Assembly: GCF_003814875.1 (NCBI RefSeq)
Contig: NZ_RKQF01000001.1
Span: forward strand, 2,046,001 to 2,110,000
Direction of reading: 5' to 3'
Length of the DNA stretch: 64,000 bases
DNA from: Streptomyces sp. Ag109_O5-1
GTDB lineage: Bacteria > Actinomycetota > Actinomycetes > Streptomycetales > Streptomycetaceae
Shown: one piece after another, positions 34,618 through 42,987 of the stretch
Layout: each line of letters starts with the position of its first letter
Position numbering within the stretch: position 1 is the stretch's first letter
Program-made: the position numbers and the translations under genes
The notes under the pieces: model-generated
The model's database searches: none
Seen by the model: the letters and a program-made list of their open reading frames with translations, nothing else
Told to the model about the DNA's origin: nothing

Positions 34618-35043
34618 ATGCGAATCAGCAGTCTTGCCAAAGCAGCTGCCGCAATCTGCATAGCCGCTGGGGGCCTTACCGTTGGGGCGGGCTCAGCGCA
34701 GGCAGCGCAGTCCTGCTACGGCTCCACCTGTAACCACCTCAACCCGTACAAGACCACCTGCACGGGGGACGCGATCCATCCTTACAGCGCCCCGGACAGC
34801 AATGGCAGCGTGGTGTACCTGTACTACAGCCCCTCCTGCCGCGCCACGTGGGCCGAGACCTGGAACGCGCCCAGCGGGACCTGGATCACGGTGCAGCGGA
34901 GGAACGGGGACGTGTTCAGCGAGGACTGGGCGACGTCCGCGGCACACACCTGGACCGGAATGATCAACGACGCCGGTTATGCGTCCTTCGCCGAGATCTG
35001 CCCACCCAGCGGGGGCCACTGCGGGGTCACCGCCTCCTACTAA
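34618..35043 (+). CDS. DUF2690-like secreted protein
   Basis: 141 aa. The signal peptide (LAKAAAAICIAAGGLTVGAG, cleavage near AQA-AQ) is followed by a Cys-rich motif CYGSTCNHLNPYKTTC and a YSPSCRATWAETW core. From memory this matches the DUF2690 pattern (CxxxxC.....P....C, Y.xxCxAxWA). The ATG at 34618 follows GGAAAGGAAG. DUF2690 proteins occur as secreted domains in Streptomyces; their role is unknown. A strong terminator follows at 35117. Confidence 0.75.
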   Translation: MRISSLAKAAAAICIAAGGLTVGAGSAQAAQSCYGSTCNHLNPYKTTCTGDAIHPYSAPDSNGSVVYLYYSPSCRATWAETWNAPSGTWITVQRRNGDVFSEDWATSAAHTWTGMINDAGYASFAEICPPSGGHCGVTASY

Positions 35044-35116
35044 TGGGTGTTACACAAGGCTGTGAACTGGTCATCTCCCTTGCATAGCCGGGGCTGGCCG
35101 CCTGGCGTGAACCATC

Positions 35117-35154
35117 GCGAGCCCGCCCCCTGCCATACGCAGGGGCGGGCTCGC
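35117..35154 (+). terminator. Strong hairpin terminator after DUF2690-like gene
   Basis: GCGAGCCCGCCCC and GGGGCGGGCTCGC form a perfect 13-bp GC-rich stem with a 12-nt loop, 73 bp past the stop codon. It likely ends the transcript that begins upstream of the peptidoglycan-binding gene. Confidence 0.8.
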
Positions 35155-35622
35155 GCCACGACCGCTCGAGCGGGAAGTCGGGGCGGTCCAGGACGCTGTC
35201 CACGAACACCATCGCCGTGTCGGTGATCGTGTCCAGTGACGCGATCTCGTACGTCTGCTCCAGCGACCTCACCGATCCCTCGAGGCTGTGAACGACACCT
35301 CAACGGACGGTCGGCAGCGGCGCCGACCGCACCCGGAGTCTGCCAGTGCTCGGCTCTCCTTAACGGAGTTGGGCGGATCAAACCACTCGAACGGGAGTCG
35401 TGTGGTATCCCTCGAAACGCCAGGTGGGGCCTCAGCTGGGGCACCCCAGGTGCCAGCGAACGGCTGCTGGTCGCCCACGGAGACCGTGTAGGAACAAGGC
35501 AATAGTCCCCGCTCCTCGGACAGCGCCCCTCGGAGCCGGATAGCACCGTAGCGGCGCAGACGATCGCCGAACTCGGCCCTCCTGAGCCCAAATCTGGGAG
35601 ACTCCCGCGCGGGTTCCGCTCC
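35155..35622. other. Degenerate region before ISAzo13 remnant
   Basis: No confident gene. Minus-strand frames contain patches that look protein-like (LEQTYEIASLDTITDTAMVF and PAEAPPGVSRDTTRLPFEWF), but they lie in different frames without proper starts. This probably reflects debris of a lost gene or IS. Confidence 0.3.
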
Positions 35623-36705
35623 ATGAACGTCCAGGATTATGCGAACTCGCGCGCTATTGAGACGATCGCCGCCACTCGCACCCGGGCCGGTCTGCGCGTC
35701 GAGGCCCATCTGGATCCCGGCGACTACCCCACCGGCATCGCGATCAGCAAAGACCGCTTCGCCGCGCTGCCGCTGGTCCGGCACGAGGTCCACGGTCAGT
35801 GGAACTATGCCCTGCTGCCCGAGTCCTCCACACCGCAGACTCTGCCCACCAGCGAGGCGCACGGCGTTTACGGCCGGCGCTGCGAGCTTCTAACCCGATT
35901 GACGGACCCCCGTCTGACCGGGCTGAGCAGCGCGGAACTCGGTTATCTATGCGCCGAGTTGGCCCCGATGCAGGCCGCCCGGTCCCAGGAACGCTACAGC
36001 GAGCAGCGCGGTGGCCGGGCCCGGCGCGCCACCGGCAATCAGCGGGCCAAGCCGCTGTTCGACGACGGCGCCCGTGTGACGCTCACGCTCCTCTACCAGC
36101 GGCAAGTGTGCTCGATGAAGCTGCTGGCCGACATGCTGGAGGTCACTCCCGAGTGCATCGGCCACCTCGTCGCCGAGACCCGCCGGGTCCTGGAGGACCA
36201 CGGCCATCAGCCCGGATACGCCCCCAGCCGGTTCACCACGGCGGACGCGCTGATGTCCTTCCTCGACGCCGACAAGGCCCCGCCCCGCACCCGGATCATG
36301 GAGAGCCTGTCCCACCCACGGCTTACCGGCATGTCCCGCACGGACCTGGATGCACTCGCTCGCCGCCTCGCCCCACGCCAACTCGCGCAGGTCGAACGGG
36401 CCTCCTACCAGCGCCGGGGCGCCGATCGCCAGCCGGGCAGCCGCGGCGGCGTCTTCCCCCAGAAGCTGGGTGACAGAGAGCGCGTCGTGGTCGCACTCCT
36501 TTACCTGCGGAAACTGTGCACCCTGGACGTCCTCGCCGACGCGCTGGGGGACGTGAGCAGGTCCTCGATCGGCAACGTCGTCCGCGAGATCCGGCCCCTG
36601 CTCACGGAAGGCGGACTCCTCCCACCCCCGGCTGCCACCCGCTACCGCTCCGCCCCAGATCTCCTCGCCGCCGCGGACGAGCAAACCAACACACCGACAA
36701 GTTGA
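35623..36705 (+). pseudogene. ISAzo13-family transposase, C-terminal half (copy 2)
   Basis: The frame aligns with the C-terminal half of the transposase at 19839: ETIAATRTRAGLRVEAHLDP, YPTGIAISKDRFAALPL and HGQWNYALLPE. The same two HTH-bearing C-terminal units follow (LTDPRLTGLSSAELG with LTLLYQRQVCSMKLLADML, and LSHPRLTGMSRTDLD with VVALLYLRKLCTLDVLADAL). By eye it is only about half identical to the other copy, so it is a different family member. The N-terminal DDE half is missing. The stop codon again lies inside the terminal repeat at 36701. Confidence 0.8.
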
Positions 36706-36721
36706 TTCTTTACGGCTTCAC
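36701..36721 (+). repeat. Terminal repeat of ISAzo13 copy 2 at IS256 junction
   Basis: GTTGATTCTTTACGGCTTCAC resembles the right-end repeat of the intact element (GTTGTTTCTTGACGGCTTCAC, 21965-21985), differing at two positions. The next base begins CTCGTCCGGACGAGC, coding LVRTS of an IS256 transposase. Confidence 0.75.
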
Positions 36722-37214
36722 CTCGTCCGGACGAGCCTGCGCTACGCAGCCAAGCAGCACTGGGGCGCCATCGCGAAGCAACTGCGCGAGGTCTACACCG
36801 CCAAAACCGCAGATGAGGCCGAGCAGCGGTTCGCCCGCTTCGAGGAGGAGTGGGGCCAGCGCTACCCGGCCGTGGTCGATACATGGCGCCGCAGCTGGGA
36901 GCACGTGATCGTGTTCATGCGCTTCCCGGCCCCGATCCGACGTGTCGTCTACACCACGAACATGATCGAATCCCTCAACTCCCGCTTCCGCCAGGCCACC
37001 CGACGACGCGGGCACTTCCCCGACGACGACGCGGCCTTGAAGGTGCTCTACCTGGTCATCCGCAACCCGATCAAGAACCGCCCCAACGTCACCGGACGGA
37101 CACCCGCCTGGAAACAGGCCATCAACAGCCTCGCCAGCTACTACGGCGACCGCGTCACCGACCGCTAATCACGAACAACCACACCAGGCCACCCACAAAC
37201 GATCAGACACTCCC
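36722..37214 (+). pseudogene. IS256-family transposase and IS, 3' half (element C)
   Basis: The open frame 36722-37168 encodes LVRTSLRYAAKQHWGAIAKQ, FMRFPAPIRRVVYTTNMIES and LNSRFRQATRRRGHFPDDDA, ending KQAINSLASYYGDRVTDR. This is the last ~148 residues of a mutator-type transposase, including the conserved NMIESLNSRFR block. It starts exactly after the VVH position where elements A and B stop. Its outer end at 37214, read inverted, is GGGAGTGTCTGATCGTTTG with GGCCTGGTGTG, close to the left end of element A. It could be the displaced partner of A or a separate copy. Confidence 0.85.
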
Positions 37215-37215
37215 G

Positions 37216-37755
37216 ACCGTCGAGGTCGAGTGCGTCCTGTTCGGGCGGGACACTGCCGGGATCACAGCGGACTGGTACGGAGGATGGGGATCGCTCAATG
37301 GCGCACAGGGTGTCGAAGATCTCGCCCTGAAGATGTTGCTCGAGGTTGGCTTCGTCGATCTGCAGTACATGCTGGAGGTCGAGGACAGGCAGGTGCTGGA
37401 CTTCTGTGATGTTCCGCGTATCGACGGCGGTGACGTCGAAGCCCGGCTCGAAGGCAACAAGCTTTCGATCACCTGCGCCTACGGTCAGCTTCTGCCTCCC
37501 ATGGCGATCAACTTTTACCCACACTGGTACCAGAAGGCGCTCGAGGGTTCGCTGATCGTCGTAGCTGGCCGCAACCTGCAAGGTATGGCGGGCGACGACC
37601 CCTCCTACCTTCACCGTGCCATGACATTGGGCCAAGTGGTGGGCGCCACCTTGCCGCTCACCGTGGTGCGCCCCAGCAGGAACAGCCGCCCGTGCATGAT
37701 GCGCTCGGGCCGCAAGTTCAAAGACTGCTGCGGCAGGAGCAGCACTCTCGCCTGA
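37216..37755 (+). CDS. SEC-C-like zinc-motif protein, N-terminus lost to IS256
   Basis: The frame is continuous with the end of the IS256 fragment and encodes about 179 residues (TVEVECVLFGRDTAGITADW, QGVEDLALKMLLEVGFVDLQ, YPHWYQKALEGSLIVVAGRN). The end, NSRPCMMRSGRKFKDCCG, is a slightly altered SEC-C motif (normally RNDPCPCGSGKKYKKCC). The C-terminal part thus looks like a genuine protein whose start was replaced by the IS; ATG codons near 37300 could restart translation. A Met replaces the second Cys of the motif, suggesting decay. Confidence 0.5.
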   Translation, partial: TVEVECVLFGRDTAGITADWYGGWGSLNGAQGVEDLALKMLLEVGFVDLQYMLEVEDRQVLDFCDVPRIDGGDVEARLEGNKLSITCAYGQLLPPMAINFYPHWYQKALEGSLIVVAGRNLQGMAGDDPSYLHRAMTLGQVVGATLPLTVVRPSRNSRPCMMRSGRKFKDCCGRSSTLA

Positions 37756-38053
37756 CAACCAGCTGATGTATCGGTCACCCCGTTCAGGATGGCCTTTACC
37801 GACACTGGGTGTCCGCAGAGACTAAATGCCGTCACGCACGGTGCCCTTGGAGTCAGGACTCGCCGAGTGGACGGTTGCGCCAGGACCCAGGCCAAGCCGA
37901 AGACCAGCGCCAAGGCCTCCGCGAGCCCGGACGTGTAGACCGCAAGGAGACGCCACGCGCCAAGTTAACTTCCCGAAAACTCATCGGACTTGACGGGAAA
38001 TTCTCCGGAGTTGTCATTGACATGCCACTGTCTACGCGCGTCATCATGAGGGC

Positions 38054-38443
38054 ATGAGATTCCCCCCACGAATCACCCGCATCGGCGCCGCAGCCGCCGT
38101 CCTGTCCGCTCTCCTCGTCGGCGGCACGGTCGCTACCTCAACGCCGGCCGCCGCCGCGGTCGGCAGCATCTGCTACAGCGCCCTTCCCTCCCAGGCCCAC
38201 GACACGCTCGACCTGATCGAGCAGGGCGGTCCCTACCCGTACTCGCAGGACGGGACCGTCTTCCAGAACCGGGAAGGCATTCTGCCGAGCCAGTCCTCTG
38301 GCTACTATCACGAGTACACCGTGATCACTCCGGGCTCCTCCACGCGCGGTGCACGCCGCATCGTCACCGGTGAGGAGAACCAGGAGGACTACTACACGGC
38401 CGACCACTACGAGTCCTTCGACCTGGTCAACTACGGCTGCTGA
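38054..38443 (+). CDS. Secreted guanyl-specific ribonuclease (RNase Sa-like)
   Basis: 129 aa. The signal peptide (GAAAAVLSALLVGGTVATST, cleavage near AAA-AV) precedes a ~94-aa mature enzyme closely resembling Streptomyces RNase Sa: CYSALPSQAHDTLDLIEQGG, YPYSQDGTVFQNREGILPSQ, YYHEYTVITPG, STRGARRIVTGE and EDYYTADHY. Catalytic residues correspond to Glu87, Arg98/Arg102 and His118. Cys40 and Cys129 form the single disulfide. It cleaves RNA 3' of guanosine outside the cell. No barstar-type inhibitor gene is adjacent. A hairpin terminator follows. Confidence 0.93.
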   Translation: MRFPPRITRIGAAAAVLSALLVGGTVATSTPAAAAVGSICYSALPSQAHDTLDLIEQGGPYPYSQDGTVFQNREGILPSQSSGYYHEYTVITPGSSTRGARRIVTGEENQEDYYTADHYESFDLVNYGC

Positions 38444-38480
38444 GTCCCCCACGACTCAGCCCGAGGTACGGCGCAACGCG

Positions 38481-38516
38481 CTGGAGGTCCGGTCCTACGT
38501 TCGGCCGGACCTCCAG
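38481..38516 (+). terminator. Hairpin terminator after ribonuclease gene
   Basis: CTGGAGGTCCGG and CCGGACCTCCAG form a perfect 12-bp stem with a 12-nt loop, 38 bp after the stop. A similar structure follows the ribonuclease remnant at 12706-12739. Confidence 0.8.
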
Positions 38517-38682
38517 CCGCCCCAGCAACTTGGTCTGCTTCACCAAGTAGGTGCATGCGGCTCCCGGCAGGTGAAACAGGACCGTCACTCGCCGAACTCG
38601 CGGCCTCACAGTTCGCGGCGCCTGTGCAACAACAGCGCGGCTCGGCGTCGACCCAGTCCCTGACCGCAGAGCTCCTTGCCCC

Positions 38683-39096
38683 GTGTACCCCCACTTCGCC
38701 ATAGGCCGCGGGGCGAGGCAGGAACTTGACACTGCGGAGGCCGAGTTGGCCGTTCGGCTGGAGCGGGGCCGGGAAGATCTCTCGCGCCTGGAGATCGCGT
38801 GGGAGACCGTCGCTCGCGTATCCGCGGAGCTGTCGGCCGCTGAGGGCGAGACCGATCCGGGCCTCCCGACGGAGCCTGCGCCGGACACCGCTGCGTCGTC
38901 AGCACCACACGGCGTCGGGGTGATGGTGGGTGCCGTGGTCACACGCGTGATGCCTCATCGTAGCCAGAGCGGGACGGGCGAACCGCCCTTTGCCAGCCGC
39001 AGCCGACGCGAGCGTGTACGCAGCGAAGGGGGCGGGGTGTCACCACCGGCTGGCCCGTTCCTCCTCCTCGATACCGCGCCGGCAGTCGCCGCATAG
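38683..39096 (+). CDS. Possible coiled-coil protein (hypothetical)
   Basis: A GTG-initiated frame whose first ~65 residues look like a genuine coiled coil (RQELDTAEAELAVRLERGRE, DLSRLEIAWETVARVSAELS). It then becomes Pro/Ala-rich and overlaps the convergent zinc-ribbon pseudogene, so only the first part is credible. Similar short coiled-coil ORFs occur near transposons in Streptomyces. Function unknown. Confidence 0.35.
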   Translation: MYPHFAIGRGARQELDTAEAELAVRLERGREDLSRLEIAWETVARVSAELSAAEGETDPGLPTEPAPDTAASSAPHGVGVMVGAVVTRVMPHRSQSGTGEPPFASRSRRERVRSEGGGVSPPAGPFLLLDTAPAVAA

Positions 39097-39917
39097 CGTC
39101 TGGGTAGTCCCGTCATCGTCGCCCTCGTGCGGCCACAGGCACCCGCATCCCCCGCAGTTCGTCAACTCCTGTGGGCTGTAGCGGGCTTGGCAGGTGAAGC
39201 AGTAGTACACCTCCTCGCCGGCGCCGTCCATGAAGGCGAAGCAGGCCAGCGTCGGAGCGCAGCACTCGGGGCATTCGTTCACCGGGTGTCCGGGCTCGAA
39301 CTCCTGGAAGGCCGGGGCCAGCTCCTCGCCGCTCACGTCGGTGCCGCAGAAGTGACAGTGGGCACCGTTCGGAATGACGGCAGGAGCCCACTGTCCGCAC
39401 ACGGAGCAGGGCAGAACCGAGTCGGTCGCGCCCTTGAGCTCGTTGCCGCGCAGGCGATTCATGCGTTCGTTGACGAACGCATCGATGGTGTTGAGGCCAC
39501 TGCGCACGCGCGACATGTCTCCTTCAATGCTCTCGCGCTCCTCCGTGTCGAGCAGCGGCAGCAGCTGGGTGTCGAGGAACCGGAGCAAGAAGTCGAGCAC
39601 CATTCCGGCTCGTGACTCCACGGCCTCTGCGCTGTGGGTTAATCCGTAGTGCTGCAGAGCGTTGCGGTCCTTGCCCAGGTTCTTGAGGGCCTCGGCGTCC
39701 TTCTTCGTGATGCCAAGGCCCAAATGTTCCTGCGTCGCTCGACGGCGGCGTCCGTTCCGCAACTGGTGAAGTCGGAGGCCGAGAACCTCTCGGCGGTGGC
39801 CTGGAGGTGCAGGACCGCGTACTTGATCTCGCGGGGTCCTGTGTCCGTGTCGGAGTCCAGGTGCTCGACGACGCTGCCGAGGTATTCGATGCCGTTGCGA
39901 ATGGGCGGGAAGTCCAC
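39040..39917 (-). pseudogene. Decayed zinc-ribbon protein
   Basis: The N-terminus in one frame (MDFPPIRNGIEYLGSVVEHL, REIKYAVLHLQATAE, then SDFTSCGTDAAVERRRN) shifts near 39735 into a second frame (HLGLGITKKDAEALKNLGKD, RNALQHYGLTHSAEAVESRA) that ends with several zinc ribbons (PCSVCGQWAP, CHFCGTDV, ECPECCAPT, YYCFTCQARY, LCGDCRRG). From memory, intact relatives have extra residues between QATAE and SDFTSC. The gene thus appears to have an internal deletion plus a frameshift. Function of the intact family is unknown to me. Confidence 0.6.
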
Positions 39918-40390
39918 CTGCGCGGGGGCAGCTTGGCGCCACCGCGGTCGGAACGGCCGGGCTGCCGCAGTGTCGCCGCTCTTTCGGATGCCATGTACCC
40001 CCAGCCGATCGGCGCTCGGCTCTGAGCCAGCGATCTTTCTCGCAACCTACAGGAGCATCGCGATCTTCCTGTGCCAGAGCTGCTCAACTGCACTGTTGCA
40101 CTCGGCGAGTCTGCCCTGTCCGACGGATCCGCTCCCTTCTGACCGAAGCCCCCGGACAGGGCGTGGGCACGGGCTGCGCGTTCCCGGTCCGGCAGGTTGC
40201 TGTCCGGTACCGGGCTGAAGGCAGTCGGAGAGCCCGGTTGGCAGCGGCAGGCCGTTTTCTTCTGGCCCGAGGGCAGACGGCCGGGCCCCACATGCACCGG
40301 AGACGTCGACCGTGTCGTCGAAGAATCCCTTGCCTTCAAACAGCGGCCGGGCACGTGCTGACGGGTGTCTGGGCCGACGAGCCGGTCTCG
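39918..40390. other. Non-coding or degenerate region
   Basis: About 470 bp with no frame that reads as a recognisable protein. It lies between the decayed zinc-ribbon gene and an XRE regulator, consistent with erosion of an older integrated element. Confidence 0.35.
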
Positions 40391-40654
40391 CTACTGCGGG
40401 GCATTGCCAGAGTGTCCTTCCGCTAGGTGATTGATGAGTTCACCAGGTGCAACATCGAGCGCCGCGGCGATGTCCACGAGAGTCAACGCGCTGGGATTGC
40501 GCTGCCCATGTTCGATGTAGATGAGGCCTCGAAAGCTCAGCCCGCTGCGTTCTGCGAGCTCTTCCAGGCTGTAGCCACGTTCTTCTCTGAGGCGGCGGAT
40601 TTGCATACCGAGGGACAGGAGTCGCGGGTCGGGCGACGGTTCACGATCTGGCAC
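40391..40654 (-). CDS. XRE-family HTH regulator
   Basis: 87 aa from a GTG at 40654. It is essentially a single XRE helix-turn-helix: MQIRRLREERGYSLEELAER, SGLSFRGLIYIEHGQRNPSA, LTLVDIAAALDVAPGELINH. A longer in-frame extension upstream lacks domain sense. It is probably a phage- or plasmid-type repressor; the integrase remnant lies divergently ~100 bp away, a typical arrangement in integrated elements. Confidence 0.75.
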   Translation of the reverse strand: MPDREPSPDPRLLSLGMQIRRLREERGYSLEELAERSGLSFRGLIYIEHGQRNPSALTLVDIAAALDVAPGELINHLAEGHSGNAPQ

Positions 40655-40759
40655 ACAGCGACACCACCGGCACGCCACACCAGACACCATGAACAGCTGT
40701 GCATAATCGAGGTTCGCGCGGGGAATGCTGATGCCGCAGATTCCGGAGGCCTGGGAAGC

Positions 40760-41056
40760 CATGCTCTGGTCGTGCTGAACGTTCACGGCAGGCCCGTACA
40801 GGCGGGCCACTTCTATCGGAAATGGCATCAGGCCCTCGGCAGAGCCGGACTTCCTGCAGGCACCCGGTTCCAGTACCTGAAACGCTTCTACACTTCCATG
40901 CTCGGAACGTCAGGACTCCACGACCCCAAGACGGTTCAGATCCTCTCCCGTCATGCCAGGTTTTCCGAGACCTGGGACACCTGTGCACAACCTCCGCTGG
41001 CTGCGGAAGGATTGAGGGTCAACGTTTTCAGCGGCGCATTCTCCACAGTGCACTGA
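40760..41056 (+). pseudogene. Tyrosine recombinase (integrase) C-terminal remnant
   Basis: The frame reads GRPVQAGHFYRKWHQALGRA, then FQYLKRFYTSMLGTSGLHDP and KTVQILSRHARFSETWDTCA. This corresponds to the catalytic C-terminus of actinobacterial phage-type integrases (HDLRHFYASxLLxxGxDPKTVQxxLRHAS). The catalytic HxxR has become YLKR, and the terminal Tyr region reads WDTCAQPP, so it is inactive. It marks a decayed integrative element together with the XRE gene. Confidence 0.7.
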
Positions 41057-41361
41057 CACTGCGGGTCACCGGTCTCGCTGCCCCTGCGAACCGCAGTCGG
41101 CCCGAGAGGGCCCGCTTCTCGATCCTGAGTCCCGCGCGAGCTCCAGCCCTCACGGGGCGCCCCGCACCAGGCCGCTGCCCACGGTTGGCGCGTGCCTGAG
41201 CGTTCTGGCACCTCTCTCCGCGCATCCCGCCACGGCCGGTTCACTGTCGGTCCGTATGGATGCTTCTGGCCATTCTCCGAAGGCCGTCTGGCGTCGCCAG
41301 GTGGCCGGCGTCACTCTCGTGCCTGGGGACTGTGGCCAGATGTCCAGGGGGAGGAACTGCC
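41057..41361. other. Intergenic region upstream of the putative conflict operon
   Basis: No gene recognised in ~305 bp. GGGGGAGGAACTGCC immediately before 41362 is a strong ribosome-binding site. The promoter of the three-gene system is probably here, but no clear -35/-10 pair was identified. Confidence 0.4.
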
Positions 41362-42849
41362 ATGGAAGACGCTCCGAGCGCTGCGCAGGTACTGGATCGT
41401 CTCTTGGATTCAGTCGCTGTCGCAGTGAATTCCAAGAGCGCGCTGACCGGGAATGTGGAAACCGCGGCTCGGGCCGAGGACAAGAAGCGGCGTCGGAATC
41501 AGCAACGGCAGGCGGAGGAAGCGGCAAGGGATGGCCGGCCTCGTAAGGAGTCTCGTCCCGACCTGCGGCGTAAGCAGGAACTCCGCCCGCTTCCCGGCCC
41601 CGAGTTGGGCGCATCCGTGAAATTGCCGTACATCGCCTTGCTGCATCATCTCGCGCGGGGTCTGTCGCTCACCCAGCGTGGCGCGGCGCGCGGGCTGGCC
41701 GAGCACTGGGGCAGTCTGAAGTACATCCAGGCCCTGCAGGCAGGAAAGGGCACGTACTTGTGGCTCTCCTCGGAGGGCAAGCGCATCGCCAAGCACTACA
41801 AGACACTTCAGTCGGACGAGCTGGGCCAGGCGTTCGCGCTGGCGCTCGCCGAGCGCATCCTGCGCAGCCGCTTTCCAGGTCACGAGGTCTCGATCCTGCA
41901 CTCGGACACCGTCCTGCGGGCCGGATGGGCTCTGACCAGTGCGGAACGAGAGAACAAGGACGACAAGGGTGCGAGCGTCGGCTACCGGTACCGGCCCCAC
42001 TACTTGGCCGAGGTCTGGAAGCCGGACCAGCCGTCCATGATCTTCCCGATCGCGTGCAAGGGCAATCACAGCGGGGCGGCCGTCTCCCACACCCAGCTCG
42101 CTTCGTGCGCAGCCCATGTCGACGGCGTCCACGTCGGGGCGTGGAACCAGACACCGGGGCTGTTGTTCAGCACCGAGCTCCCTCTGGACGGGCCGGTCAC
42201 CGTCCATGCCCTGCATGCGTCAGGATCCGGGTCTCGTCTCGACTTCAGGAGCACAGCTGGCACTCGTGATGCGGACCTGGATCAGCCGCCCCTGCAGAAG
42301 GAGTATTTCCCGGGGATAGAGCGCCCCGAGGAGAAGGGGCGTCATTTCGATCCCGAGCCCGGCTGCCAGGTCAAGCCTGAGTATTTCGCGTGGTTTCAGG
42401 AAACGTTGGCGCACACGGACGCGGCCGGGCTCACGGCGTTCGCCGGAGCGGGCAGTGCCACGGCGCGGCAGTTGACGAAGCGGCAGGGCAGGGAGTTCTT
42501 CAAGGCCTTGGAGCATCCTGCTGCGGGCAGCGTCCAGGACATCACGCACGAGCTGCTCGGCGATGCCTTCGCCGGTACCGATCACGTCTTTCGCCTCAAC
42601 GGCGACCACGTGGAGGCATTCTCCGGGGTCCAGGTGGACCTCTTCCGCCACCTGGCCCGGGGCACGCGCAACGGCGACGACGCCACGCAGCGGGCCGAGG
42701 TCTCCGCCTGGCGCAAGGCCGCGCACGACCGAAGCCGGGCGTGGCCCCGCTGCGACTGGGACGACGAGTGGGGTGGGCCGGTCTCCATCCACCCGGACGG
42801 CACGGTGCTCGCCCTGCGCATGGTCAACGTGCAAAAGACGGGGCACTGA
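41362..42849 (+). CDS. Unrecognised 495-aa protein, first gene of caspase-helicase system
   Basis: The ATG at 41362 has GGGGGAGGA at ideal spacing. The N-terminal ~90 residues are basic and charged (AEDKKRRRNQQRQAEEAARD). A compact middle follows (YIALLHHLARGLSLTQRGAA, LAERILRSRFPGHEVSILHS, DTVLRAGWALTSAE, RPHYLAEVWKPDQPSMIFPI, ACKGNHSGAAVSHTQLASCA), then an alpha/beta C-terminal part with many His, Asp and Trp. The spacing of ILHSD, LAEVW and ACKG is reminiscent of a PD-(D/E)xK nuclease core, but this is only a guess. It lies 138 nt before the EACC1-like gene on the same strand, so it is probably co-transcribed. It could be an effector, sensor or immunity component. Confidence 0.7.
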   Translation: MEDAPSAAQVLDRLLDSVAVAVNSKSALTGNVETAARAEDKKRRRNQQRQAEEAARDGRPRKESRPDLRRKQELRPLPGPELGASVKLPYIALLHHLARGLSLTQRGAARGLAEHWGSLKYIQALQAGKGTYLWLSSEGKRIAKHYKTLQSDELGQAFALALAERILRSRFPGHEVSILHSDTVLRAGWALTSAERENKDDKGASVGYRYRPHYLAEVWKPDQPSMIFPIACKGNHSGAAVSHTQLASCAAHVDGVHVGAWNQTPGLLFSTELPLDGPVTVHALHASGSGSRLDFRSTAGTRDADLDQPPLQKEYFPGIERPEEKGRHFDPEPGCQVKPEYFAWFQETLAHTDAAGLTAFAGAGSATARQLTKRQGREFFKALEHPAAGSVQDITHELLGDAFAGTDHVFRLNGDHVEAFSGVQVDLFRHLARGTRNGDDATQRAEVSAWRKAAHDRSRAWPRCDWDDEWGGPVSIHPDGTVLALRMVNVQKTGH

Positions 42850-42987
42850 GCCCAAGTCCGGCCTGTCGGCCGCTTTCAGGTCAATGACCAGTAGTTTTTC
42901 AGCTACCTGGACAGCAGGGTCATGGCCTGCGGACTAGCCTTACGTGCTCGTGTGACCGCCACGGCGGGGCAGATCGAGGGGGAGCGC

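Noticed and set aside
37165..37758. Minus-strand frame of 197 aa
   Set aside because: The opposite strand encodes a SEC-C-like motif and is contiguous with the upstream frame; the minus frame has no recognisable motif.
41260..41361. Upstream extension of the 495-aa gene to an earlier start
   Set aside because: The extension lacks protein-like character, and the ATG at 41362 has a far better ribosome-binding site.
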